DNA of 64,000 bases from Acidimicrobiales bacterium (GTDB lineage Bacteria > Actinomycetota > Acidimicrobiia > Acidimicrobiales > SHLQ01). Shown here piece after piece: positions 28,401-35,666 of the stretch (position 1 is the first letter of the stretch; each line of letters starts with the position of its first letter). A program made the translations under genes and the position numbers. The stretch lies in the NCBI GenBank assembly GCA_020629635.1, contig JAHDCX010000008.1, forward strand, positions 1 to 64,000, in the 5' to 3' direction. The notes beneath the pieces are model-generated. The model made no database searches. It saw only the letters and a program-made list of their open reading frames with translations, and had not been told where the DNA came from.

Positions 28401-29564
28401 GCGGACGAAGGTGGCGCGCTCTCGGCATTCGGCGATCGCGTCGCCGGCCTCGTGTCCGCCGGTGACGTCGCCCGACATCGGCGGCTGCTCACCGTGCTCG
28501 CGCACGAGCTCGACGAGCGACAGGGGTTGCGCGTCGACGAGGCGCGTGCCCGACCGTCCATCCGGTTGATCATCGATGGTGTTGGCTCGTTCATGGACAC
28601 GGCTCAGACGGAGTCGGGTGGCGAGCTCGGCGATGCCTTCGCCCGACTCGTCCGCGACGGCCCCGGTGTCGGCATGACGATGGTCGTCGGTGCCGCTTCA
28701 GCGGCGGAGCTGCCTCGGCCGTTACGTGGGGGAGCCCGCCACACGGTCGTTCACGAACTCACGGATCGAAGCGATCTCGGTGCCTTCGGCCTTCGCCCCA
28801 AGGACGTGCCGACGTTGCCGCCGGGACGGGCGGTGCACGCCCCGAGTGGTGTGCTCCTCCAGGTCGCCAGGTCGACGCTGCCGAACGTCGAGCCACCGAT
28901 CGACGCTCCCGCCGTCGACCTCCTGCCCACGGTGGTGAGGCTCGAGGACCTCCCGCCCGCATCGGTCGATCCGGATCTGCGCGTACCGGTCGGGATCCTC
29001 GAGCTGGACCGAACGCCTGCAACGTTGCTGGCGAGGACGGGGGAGGCCGTGCTGATCAGCGGTCCCGCCGGGAGTGGGCGTACGTCGACGCTGCGGACGA
29101 TCGCTCGCTCGGCGAGAGCCGCGGCCAGTGAGCTCGTGATGGTCGGGGTTGGACCCGATGCCGAGCGTGAACTCGCCGACATCGGTCTCGACGCGGTGGG
29201 TACCCACGAGGACCTCCATGCCGTACTCGAGGTCGCCGCGTCGGACGAACGACGTTGGTTGATCCTCGTCGACGACGCCGACCGGCTCGAAGACGCCGCA
29301 GATCTGGCCGACCTCGCGAGCTCGCGTCATCCCGCGGTCACCGTCGTCGCGGCCGGGTTGACCCCTGCGCTGCGGCAGTCGTACGGCCATTGGGCGCGTC
29401 GCCTCGGTGGTAGCGGTGTCGGCGTGTTGTTGCACCCCGAGCCCGCCGACGGCGAGCTGCTCGGCGTCCGCCTGCCTCGTTCGCTCGAGGTGGACCGCGT
29501 TCCGGGACGAGCGTTTCTCGCCATTCCCGGCGAGGTCGCCGGGGTCGTCCACGTCGCGACCTGA
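25431..29564 (+). CDS. EssC/EccC-type type VII secretion ATPase with YukD and FHA domains
   Basis: 1377 residues from the ATG at 25431. Order: a YukD-like ubiquitin fold (1-62, RLIVEDGDRRRLVDVEAD ... GVPVHPG), an FHA domain (about 75-180, with IGRASDGRNDLVLDNPTVS and DLGSKNGLV), two membrane helices (about 225-270) and three FtsK/SpoIIIE ATPase modules. Walker A of module 1 is canonical (AGTTGAGKSELL, near 644) with Walker B LVVVIDEFATL. Modules 2 (GALGSGVSTT, near 963) and 3 (GPAGSGRTST, near 1210) lack the lysine and are degenerate. It should power export of WXG-type proteins; one follows 136 bases downstream. No other T7SS core gene is in the window. Confidence 0.92.
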   Translation: MRLIVEDGDRRRLVDVEADPTSTVAQLAAALDLVGDEVLIDGVPVHPGTLLDATDIVAGTEIASMASTPTGRPAADDSDTAIVVTSGPGAGERVAIGPSRPVRIGRASDGRNDLVLDNPTVSIEHAEATCVRDGMVVRDLGSKNGLVRHGSHSDEIVLSAEAADDFGAPIHLGSSTIEARRLRADDRPTGAHPRFRSSAGTILVNRPPRRLPPAPAEPIRRPPPLEERANPTLSLAAMIAPIVFAGVMVLLLGRWQYAVFALLSPVMVFANWLSARRRVRRERDGDVESRQAALDRVEQELIDRRNREARRLHHLGPDLDEIHRRARLPSHRLWERRSHHEDAWTLRIGHRRSALVAEFVDANGRATDDTLDPECQALVDALEPVDVPVLVNLDDGPVGIVAPPAVARSACAAVMLQLVVTHGPADAAVTVVTSEDALDEWAWVAMLPHSSTGDGGVRVLTGAAANAWATTRLGASGDSAGPRDVVIVEDLSLLHERGSALRGLYEQPGARATGILLSTERDQLPASVGSIVDIDDDGAAQRDPLDANRESMVFVADLPTRSHRERVAQAVARWQDPDVDAGDVSLPSSVDAAELFGDDVFDAESIGRRWQLRDRRSLVAPLGFGSGGAVEVDLVSDGPHGLVAGTTGAGKSELLRTWVLSIAANHSPEDVVFVLVDYKGGAAFDCCADLPHVVGMVTDLDGHLAARALVSLEAELHHRELVLRDAGVSDSSDLPLDVRLPRLVVVIDEFATLRAELPDFMSALVGIAQRGRSLGVHLILATQRPSGAVDANVRANTNLRIALRVQDQGDSKDVIDDPAAAEIARHRPGRCWVRRGASDLVAIQTAYVSGGRSTGASMVRVGPVLLGSGVAAPMESPVERSGDTELQLIVDAIRAAAESQASPRRPWLPELPDALSLADLCADNNHQADNNDGDVVLGLADHPNEQAQRPWTWPSLDGHLLVVGALGSGVSTTLWTAASQLATRGDWVYVADEGGALSAFGDRVAGLVSAGDVARHRRLLTVLAHELDERQGLRVDEARARPSIRLIIDGVGSFMDTAQTESGGELGDAFARLVRDGPGVGMTMVVGAASAAELPRPLRGGARHTVVHELTDRSDLGAFGLRPKDVPTLPPGRAVHAPSGVLLQVARSTLPNVEPPIDAPAVDLLPTVVRLEDLPPASVDPDLRVPVGILELDRTPATLLARTGEAVLISGPAGSGRTSTLRTIARSARAAASELVMVGVGPDAERELADIGLDAVGTHEDLHAVLEVAASDERRWLILVDDADRLEDAADLADLASSRHPAVTVVAAGLTPALRQSYGHWARRLGGSGVGVLLHPEPADGELLGVRLPRSLEVDRVPGRAFLAIPGEVAGVVHVAT

Positions 29565-29590
29565 GCGCTCGTCGGAATCCACGTACTCGA

Positions 29591-29686
29591 ATGCTTTTCG
29601 ACATCTTTCCGCGCTCGTGTTGACATTCCCCTGCCTGTGAAGTACATCTGATGACACCGATAGGCACAAAAAATATCGAAAAGCAT
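29591..29686 (+). promoter_or_regulatory. Promoter of the WXG gene flanked by an inverted operator pair
   Basis: TTGACA at 29620-29625 and TACATC at 29643-29648 (17-base spacer) make a good sigma-A-type promoter. It is bracketed by an 18-base inverted repeat matching at 16 positions: ATGCTTTTCGACATCTTT at 29591-29608 and, on the other strand, ATGCTTTTCGATATTTTT at 29669-29686. The AT-rich words stand out against the local GC. One site is upstream of -35 and the other between the start point and the ribosome site, a layout suited to a looping repressor or to separate activator and repressor sites. Confidence 0.65.
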
Positions 29687-29700
29687 GAAAGGGGCCAGCA

Positions 29701-30195
29701 ATGGCGATCATCGGAGGCAACCTGAACGACATCGCGGCGAGTGCGTCGCGGCTCGACGACTCGGCGCTCATGGCGTTGCAGACGCAGGAGCAGACCAAGG
29801 GTGCCGGAGGGGTGCTGCAGGATGCCGTCACCGACGCCACGCAGCAGCTGATCACCCAGTTCCAGGAGATCGCGTCGTCGATGGTGGGGGACATCGAACA
29901 ATCCCACCGGGTCCTCGCCGGCGCCGACTGGAATGGGCAGTCGCAGCGGAACGCAATTGCGATCAAGGAGCAGCTCAAGGCCGAGGTCGGACGCGTGCTC
30001 GACGAGGCAACGCTGGCGTTCCAGGCCGAGCAGCGCGCTTTCAACGGACGCGCTGCGGAGCTGATGGCCCAGATCGACGGATCGTTCGGTCAGGTGATGA
30101 AGCAGGTCGACGTGCAGTACCGAGACCTCGCTACTGCCGCCAAGACGATGCGCGACAACCTCGAGGCCGCCGACCAGACGATCCGGATGGGCTGA
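29701..30195 (+). CDS. WXG100-like type VII secretion substrate
   Basis: 164 residues, almost entirely helical and heptad-like, with the hairpin motif W77-N78-G79 (AGADWNGQSQ) between two long helices. This fits the WXG100/LXG superfamily, though it is longer than the usual 100 residues because a third helical stretch follows (about 95-160). It starts with ATG after AAAGGGG. No C-terminal YxxxD/E secretion signal is evident. Its place directly after the EssC-like ATPase supports a substrate or partner role. Confidence 0.78.
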   Translation: MAIIGGNLNDIAASASRLDDSALMALQTQEQTKGAGGVLQDAVTDATQQLITQFQEIASSMVGDIEQSHRVLAGADWNGQSQRNAIAIKEQLKAEVGRVLDEATLAFQAEQRAFNGRAAELMAQIDGSFGQVMKQVDVQYRDLATAAKTMRDNLEAADQTIRMG

Positions 30196-30252
30196 AGCGG
30201 ACGGCGGTCGACGTCGTCAACAGACGAGGGCCGATGGAGTTCGTGCTGGACG

Positions 30253-31038
30253 TCAGCCTCCGCTCCAGTCGAGCTCGATCACCAGTGGCGCATGGTCCGA
30301 CGGACGTTCGGCCATGCGCCACGCGGTGTCCGGACGACACGACGACGCCGCCGCTCGCACTCCATCGCTGGCCAACGCGAAGTCCAGCCGATAGCCGAGC
30401 CCACGCTCGAGTTGTTCGGCGCTGTGGGAGAACCAGGTGTAGCCCGGCTCGTCGGGGTGGCAGGATCGCCCGAGGTCATGGAGACCGACCTCACACAACC
30501 GGTCGAACGCCGCTCGCTCGTCAACGCTCGTCAGGTTGCGGCTGCCGTTGATCGGCTTCCACAGATCGATCGCTGCCGGGCACACGTTGAGGTCGCCGAG
30601 GAGAAGAAGATCCGGTTCCCCGACGAGCGTTTCTTCGGCCTCGATCCGCAGCAGCTCGAACCAGGCGAGTTTGTGTCTCCACTCGGCGCTGCGATAGCGC
30701 CGACCATTCGGCGCATACACCGAACCCACCCGGATCCCCTCCACGTCTCCGAGCAGGAGCCTCGGCTCGTCGAACGGAGGACCGTGCTCGCCGTGAAAGC
30801 CCCACTGGACCCGGTCGAGGCCGCTTCGACTCAGAAGGGCAACGCCGGCATGGCCATGGCTCCCGCCGAGGTGCGCCCACTCGAAGCCCAACGCTTCGAA
30901 CGCCGCTGACGGAAACTGCGCGTCAGAACATCGGGTCTCCTGCAGCGCCACCACATCGGGATCGAGCTGGTCGATCAGGCTCTCGACCAGTGGCAGCCGG
31001 GACCGGATCGAGTTGACGTTCCACGAGACGAGTCGCAC
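30253..31038 (-). CDS. xthA: Exodeoxyribonuclease III (AP endonuclease)
   Basis: 261 residues with the GTG at 31038 as start (VRLVSWNVNSIRSRL, the standard family N-terminus); a longer form from 31071 is possible. Catalytic and metal motifs are SWNVNSIR, ALQETRC, VYAPNGRR, LLLGDLNVCP, YRLDFALAS and the final RPSDHAPLVIEL. It removes abasic sites and 3' blocks in base excision repair. It converges with the WXG gene. Confidence 0.94.
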   Translation of the reverse strand: MRLVSWNVNSIRSRLPLVESLIDQLDPDVVALQETRCSDAQFPSAAFEALGFEWAHLGGSHGHAGVALLSRSGLDRVQWGFHGEHGPPFDEPRLLLGDVEGIRVGSVYAPNGRRYRSAEWRHKLAWFELLRIEAEETLVGEPDLLLLGDLNVCPAAIDLWKPINGSRNLTSVDERAAFDRLCEVGLHDLGRSCHPDEPGYTWFSHSAEQLERGLGYRLDFALASDGVRAAASSCRPDTAWRMAERPSDHAPLVIELDWSGG

Positions 31039-31128
31039 CGCCTCACTCTGCCGCGCCGGTGCGACAATCACCGCCGAGCTCGAAGAAACCGGTCAGGCTG
31101 CCGCGCCGGAGGACCGAACATTGTCGAC

Positions 31129-31320
31129 ATGAGGGCGTTGATCAATCGACCTGGCGTCTCGTTGTTCGCCGTTGGTGTGGTCCTCGTGATCGCGGTACGC
31201 CAGATCGTCGGTGCGATCTGGCTGATCGGTGGATTCCTCTCGACGGCTGCCGTCCTCTCGGGCGTCGCGGCGATTCTCGGCGGGGGAGCATTGATCTTGC
31301 TCGCCGCGCGCCGGACCTGA
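31129..31320 (+). CDS. Small two-helix membrane protein
   Basis: 63 residues: a polar start (MRALINRPGV), two hydrophobic helices (SLFAVGVVLVIAVRQIVGAI and FLSTAAVLSGVAAILGGGAL) and a basic end (AARRT). The positive-inside pattern and ATG start support a real small protein. No family recognised. It lies 33 bases upstream of the GAF-LuxR gene on the same strand and may be cotranscribed with it. Confidence 0.5.
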   Translation: MRALINRPGVSLFAVGVVLVIAVRQIVGAIWLIGGFLSTAAVLSGVAAILGGGALILLAARRT

Positions 31321-31353
31321 TCTGGGCGTTGCGCGTCGGTCTACGATCAGGTC

Positions 31354-32301
31354 GTGGCGCTGCGAAACGACACGAACGGTGAACCGGCCGACACTGAATC
31401 GACTCGACTTCAGCACGTGGAGGCGATGTGTGAAGACCTCGTGCCGGAGTCGGTTGTCGACTCGGTCGGGGCGTCGCTGCGGCGTTCACTCGACGCCGAC
31501 GTTGGCTTCGTCGGCCTGGTCGACGACGATGCGACGTTGACGCTCGGCTCAGTCGCCGGTGGGCGCGTCGGCGCCCTGGATGGCATGCGCGTCGAGTCCG
31601 GCAATGGGCTCGGCGGCCAGGTGCTCGCGACGGAGACACCCGCGTCCGTCGAGGACTACGTCCGCTCGACCGAGATCACCCATGAACACGACGCGGAGGT
31701 CGAACGCGAAGGGGTTCGAGGGCTGGTCAGCGTTCCCCTCGTGGTCGCCGGCGACGTCCTTGGAGTCGCCTACGTGGGCTTTCGCCGTCCCTTCGAGTTC
31801 ACCGACCGGGCGATCTCCGAGGTCATGACCGTCGTCGAGTCCGCGTCGGTCGCCATGACGCTCGCGGAGCGGGCGCGGACAATGCGCGACGAGGCGGCGA
31901 GATCGGCGCGCGAAGCGGCGATGAACGACGTGCGCGATGCGCTCGACCCCCAACTCGCTGCGCTGGTCGACGGGATCCGAGACATCGTCGGCGATCCGGC
32001 CGCGGATCCGACCATCGTCGAGAAGGCGTCGCGATTGCTCGGTCAGACGATTCGTACGCGTGCCGCCATCGGGGAGGATCTTCCGGCTCCCGAGCGCGAG
32101 GCCGCACCCTCTCCCTTGACCCCGCGCGAGACCGAGGTCATTCGGTTGGCGGCGACCGGCGCCACCAACGCGCAGATCGCCGAATCCCTCTTCCTTGCGC
32201 ACGGCACCGTCAAGGCCTACATGGAATCCGTGCTCCACAAACTCGGGGCCCGAAATCGGGTCGAGGCGGCGATGATCGCCGCCGGGTTGGATCTGCTGTA
32301 G
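31354..32301 (+). CDS. GAF-domain LuxR-type transcriptional regulator
   Basis: 315 residues from a GTG. A GAF sensor spans about 40-180 (VGFVGLVDDDATLTLGSVAG, GNGLGGQVLATETPASVEDY, VRGLVSVPLVVAGDVLGVAY). A linker helix follows, then a C-terminal LuxR helix-turn-helix (LTPRETEVIRLAATGATNAQ, then IAESLFLAHGTVKAYMESVL). The ligand is unknown. It lies 138 bases upstream of the fadD-liv operon, so control of that operon is possible. Confidence 0.92.
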   Translation: MALRNDTNGEPADTESTRLQHVEAMCEDLVPESVVDSVGASLRRSLDADVGFVGLVDDDATLTLGSVAGGRVGALDGMRVESGNGLGGQVLATETPASVEDYVRSTEITHEHDAEVEREGVRGLVSVPLVVAGDVLGVAYVGFRRPFEFTDRAISEVMTVVESASVAMTLAERARTMRDEAARSAREAAMNDVRDALDPQLAALVDGIRDIVGDPAADPTIVEKASRLLGQTIRTRAAIGEDLPAPEREAAPSPLTPRETEVIRLAATGATNAQIAESLFLAHGTVKAYMESVLHKLGARNRVEAAMIAAGLDLL

Positions 32302-32307
32302 CCCGTA

Positions 32308-32321
32308 CTGCCGATCGGCAG
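32308..32321. promoter_or_regulatory. 14-bp perfect palindrome ahead of the fadD-liv operon
   Basis: CTGCCGATCGGCAG is a perfect palindrome just after the stop of the LuxR-type gene and 119 bases upstream of the acyl-CoA ligase start. It could be a dimeric-regulator operator or a small transcription-ending stem. No other copy was noticed. Confidence 0.35.
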
Positions 32322-32439
32322 GGGTCGCCCGGCAGATTGTCCGCAATCGACTCCCGGGGGGTTGTAACGGCCGTCACACCCCGTGCTACCTTGCCGACGG
32401 TCGGTCGCGCGTGGGGCGCACCGTGCAGGAGGGGACAGG

Positions 32440-34314
32440 ATGACCATCGTCGAAGAACGTGTCGATCCCGCACCGTCACCGAGTGGCGGCGCCAAGACGG
32501 TGGCGTCGATGGCCCGAGACTGGGCGACGTCGGATCCGACGCATATCGCATTCCGCGAGAAGGACTTCGGCATCTGGCAGGAATTCACGTGGGCCGAGGC
32601 GTGGGACCAGATCGAGCTCGCCGCCCACGGTCTGCTCGCACTCGGCGTGGGGGTCGGTGATCGAGTCACCATCCACTCCGAGGACCGGCCCGAGTGGATC
32701 ATCATGGACCTCGCCACGGTCGCCGTCCGGGGCACCACGGTCGGGCTGTATCCGACCAACCCCGCGGCCGAGGTCGAGTACATGCTCACCGATTCGGGTG
32801 CGGTGGTGCACGTGGTCGAGGACCAAGAGCAGGTCGACAAGGTCTTCGAGATCGATCCCGCCACGATCCCGGACGTGCGGTCGCTCATCTATCTCGAGCC
32901 CCGCGGGTTCTCCGAATTCACCGACGAACGCCTCACCTTCTGGGACAACTTCATCGAGATGGGTCGCGAGCATCGGACGGCCAACCCGACCGCGGTCGCC
33001 GACCGGATGGCTGCGGCGACCGACGACGACGTGATGACCTTCGTGTACACGTCTGGCACGACCGGCCCGCCCAAGGGCGCGATGCTCACCAACGCCAACT
33101 CGATGTATGCGATGGACAAGATCATCGCCGAGCAGAAGGCGTATCCCGACGGCACCGCACCCAACAAGAACGACCAGATCCTCACGTACCTCCCGCTGTG
33201 TCACGTCGCAGAACGGATCTTCTCGACGTGGACGATGCTCGCCGGCGGCCCGACGCTCAACTTCGCCGAGTCCATCGAAACCGTTGCGATGAATCTGCGC
33301 GAAGTGCAGCCGACGCTGTTCTTCGCGGTGCCGAGAATCTGGGAACGCCTCCACGCCGGAGTGATGATCCGTGGCGGAGATGCGACCTGGTTCAAGAGCC
33401 AACTGCTGAAGGCGGGCATGGGCGCCGCTGACCGCATCGGCAAGGCCAAGGTCGCCAACGGCGGAAATCACACGGCGTCGAGTCGGATCCTGCACTGGAT
33501 CTTCTACCCACTCGTCTTCCGTGCGCTGCAAGAGCGGGTCGGGCTCCGGCATTGCCGACGTGCGTCGAGTGGCGCCGCCCCGATCGCCCCGGAGGTCCTC
33601 CAGTTCTTCATGGGCATCGGCATCGACGTCTTCGAGCTCTATGGCATGACCGAGAACTCCGCGGTCGCAACGGTCAACTACCCCGGTCGACTCAAGCTCG
33701 GCACCGTCGGCGAGCCCTACGAGGACATCGGCCTTCGCATCGACGAGCAGACGGGCGAGATCCAGACCAAGCATCCCGGCGTGTTCAAGGGCTACTGGAA
33801 CAAACCCGACAAGACCGCCGAAACCTTCACCGAGGACGGGTGGCTGCGCACCGGCGATGTTGGCGAGTGGGTCGACGGCACCCACATCAAGATCGTCGAC
33901 CGCATGAAGGACATCATCATCACGTCGGGTGGCAAGAACATCTCGCCATCCGAGATCGAGAACACGCTCAAAGCGTCGCCCTTCATCAAGGAAGCGATGG
34001 TCATCGGCGACAAGCGCAAGTACCTCACCGCGCTGATCGGCATCGAGCTCGACACGGTCGGCAACTGGGCGTTGCGCAAGAACATTCCCTACACGACCTA
34101 CCGGGACCTCACGGAGAAAGACGAGGTCCTCGAGATGGTCCAGGGCATCGTCGACGACTGCAACACGAAGTTCGCTCGCGTCGAAGGGATCAAGAAGTTC
34201 CGGATGATCCCCAAGGAGCTCGACCACGAGGACGGCGAGCTGACCGCAACCCAGAAACTCAAGCGGTCGGCGATGGTCGACATGTTCGGCGACCTCGTGG
34301 AGTCGATGTACTGA
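32440..34314 (+). CDS. Long-chain acyl-CoA synthetase (FadD15-like)
   Basis: 624 residues from the ATG at 32440 with a GGAGGGG ribosome site. AMP-forming ligase motifs are FVYTSGTTGPPKGAMLTNAN, FELYGMTENSAVATVNYPG, GWLRTGDVGEW, DRMKDIIITSGGKNISPSEIE and the C-terminal TATQKLKR with its lysine. Its length matches the long FACL group used with long-chain acids. It starts an operon with liv transport genes (TGATG overlap with livH), as in other actinobacteria and proteobacteria where acyl-CoA ligase and Liv-type transporters are paired. The imported substrate may therefore be an acid to be activated, not an amino acid. Confidence 0.92.
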   Translation: MTIVEERVDPAPSPSGGAKTVASMARDWATSDPTHIAFREKDFGIWQEFTWAEAWDQIELAAHGLLALGVGVGDRVTIHSEDRPEWIIMDLATVAVRGTTVGLYPTNPAAEVEYMLTDSGAVVHVVEDQEQVDKVFEIDPATIPDVRSLIYLEPRGFSEFTDERLTFWDNFIEMGREHRTANPTAVADRMAAATDDDVMTFVYTSGTTGPPKGAMLTNANSMYAMDKIIAEQKAYPDGTAPNKNDQILTYLPLCHVAERIFSTWTMLAGGPTLNFAESIETVAMNLREVQPTLFFAVPRIWERLHAGVMIRGGDATWFKSQLLKAGMGAADRIGKAKVANGGNHTASSRILHWIFYPLVFRALQERVGLRHCRRASSGAAPIAPEVLQFFMGIGIDVFELYGMTENSAVATVNYPGRLKLGTVGEPYEDIGLRIDEQTGEIQTKHPGVFKGYWNKPDKTAETFTEDGWLRTGDVGEWVDGTHIKIVDRMKDIIITSGGKNISPSEIENTLKASPFIKEAMVIGDKRKYLTALIGIELDTVGNWALRKNIPYTTYRDLTEKDEVLEMVQGIVDDCNTKFARVEGIKKFRMIPKELDHEDGELTATQKLKRSAMVDMFGDLVESMY

Positions 34315-35666
34315 TGCTCTCGGTTCTCGCACAATCGGACGTGGGTTGGTTCGCCACGTTCTTCAACACGATCGTCAAGGGCCTTGCGGTCGGTGGCGTG
34401 TACGCCATCATCGCCTTGGGTTTCGTGATCATTTTCAAGGCGACACAGGTGCTGAACTTCGCCCAGGGGGCGCTCGCTGCGACCGGAGCGTTGTTCTTGT
34501 CGTTCCTCGTGTTCGACCGACCAAACCAGGACGCCCCGCAGGGCCAGACCCCCGCCACCTGGTGGCGTGCGCCCTTCGCCGGTGACGGATTCCCGGACTA
34601 CGGCGAGCAGTGGGCGTCGATCGTGCTGATCAGCGTGCTGGCCGGGGTGGCGCTCGCGCTCATCACCGGCAAGTCCATCTCGGGCTGGGCGATCGGGTCG
34701 TTCTTCGCCGCGTTCCTCGCGTGCAGATGGCTCGCGACCCGCGAGGGTTTCACGTGGCTCGACGAGCCCATCGTGTCGCTCATCGTCGCATTTGCCGTTG
34801 CGGTTGGTGTTGGTGTCGCACGAGGTTGGCGCCCGCCGGTCCAGATCGGCATCGGCGCGGCGGCGACGTTCGTCGCATTGGTGGTGATCGCGGCCATCGA
34901 CAACGAATGGATCGAATGGCTGGGCAACCTCGTCATCGCCGTCATCCTCGGCGCCCTGTTCGGGATGATTCTCGAGCGCTTGGCGATCCGCCCCATGGTG
35001 GGTGAGCCGCTCTTCTCGATGGCAGTCATCACGCTCGGTCTCGAGATCGCCATTCGCCAGTTCGCCAACGACTCGGTGAAGATCCTCAACCGGCCGATCC
35101 TGGCGCCGTGGGAGGGCGATCCGCTCGATCCGGCATCGGATGGAGGGTTCTTCGCTGGCGGCGTGTTCTACAACTGGAGCTGGTTCGCCATCCTGTTCGC
35201 CGCCGCCATCAGCTTCGTCGCCGTCTTCCTCTTCTACCGCTCCAAGCTCGGGGTCGCGATGCGGGCGGTGTCGTTCGACCAAGAGGCCGCGATGGCCCAG
35301 GGCATCAACGTCGGCCAGGTCTTCGCCATCGCCTGGGCCTTCGGCGCCGGACTCGCCGTGCTCGGCGGCGTCTTTGCCACCCAGCCACCGATCTCCCAAG
35401 AAGGGTCCGTGACGGTTCTCACGGCGCTCGTTGCGTTCCGGGCCCTTCCGGCGGTGATCCTCGGCGGCCTCGATTCGGTGCAAGGCGCCGCGATCGGAGG
35501 CCTGCTGATCGGCCTGGCCGAGATCTTCGCTGGCCAGTATCTCGCTCGCTTCACCGACACCCTCGGTGCCGGCTACCAGACCATCGTTCCGTACGTCGTG
35601 ATGTTGGGGGTGCTGCTCGTCCGGCCCTACGGGCTGTTCGGCACACCGGAAGTCAGGAGGGTCTAG
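34314..35666 (+). CDS. livH: Branched-chain amino acid ABC transporter permease LivH, enlarged
   Basis: 450 residues, against about 290 in usual LivH. The family start is present (GLAVGGVYAIIALGFVIIFK, VLNFAQGALAATGA) and so is the rest (ERLAIRPMVGEP, AVITLGLEIAIRQFA, LGVAMRAVSFDQEAAMAQGI, GGVFATQPPISQEG, GGLDSVQGAAIGG). Between helix 2 and the ERLAIRP region sits an insert of about 130 residues (70-203) with four more hydrophobic helices. Starts at TGATG with the ligase gene. It forms the channel with LivM. Confidence 0.9.
   Translation: MLSVLAQSDVGWFATFFNTIVKGLAVGGVYAIIALGFVIIFKATQVLNFAQGALAATGALFLSFLVFDRPNQDAPQGQTPATWWRAPFAGDGFPDYGEQWASIVLISVLAGVALALITGKSISGWAIGSFFAAFLACRWLATREGFTWLDEPIVSLIVAFAVAVGVGVARGWRPPVQIGIGAAATFVALVVIAAIDNEWIEWLGNLVIAVILGALFGMILERLAIRPMVGEPLFSMAVITLGLEIAIRQFANDSVKILNRPILAPWEGDPLDPASDGGFFAGGVFYNWSWFAILFAAAISFVAVFLFYRSKLGVAMRAVSFDQEAAMAQGINVGQVFAIAWAFGAGLAVLGGVFATQPPISQEGSVTVLTALVAFRALPAVILGGLDSVQGAAIGGLLIGLAEIFAGQYLARFTDTLGAGYQTIVPYVVMLGVLLVRPYGLFGTPEVRRV

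Noticed and set aside
32440-32460. Promoter call for the fadD-liv operon
   Set aside because: The upstream 138 bases contain a palindrome, but no -35/-10 pair good enough to report.
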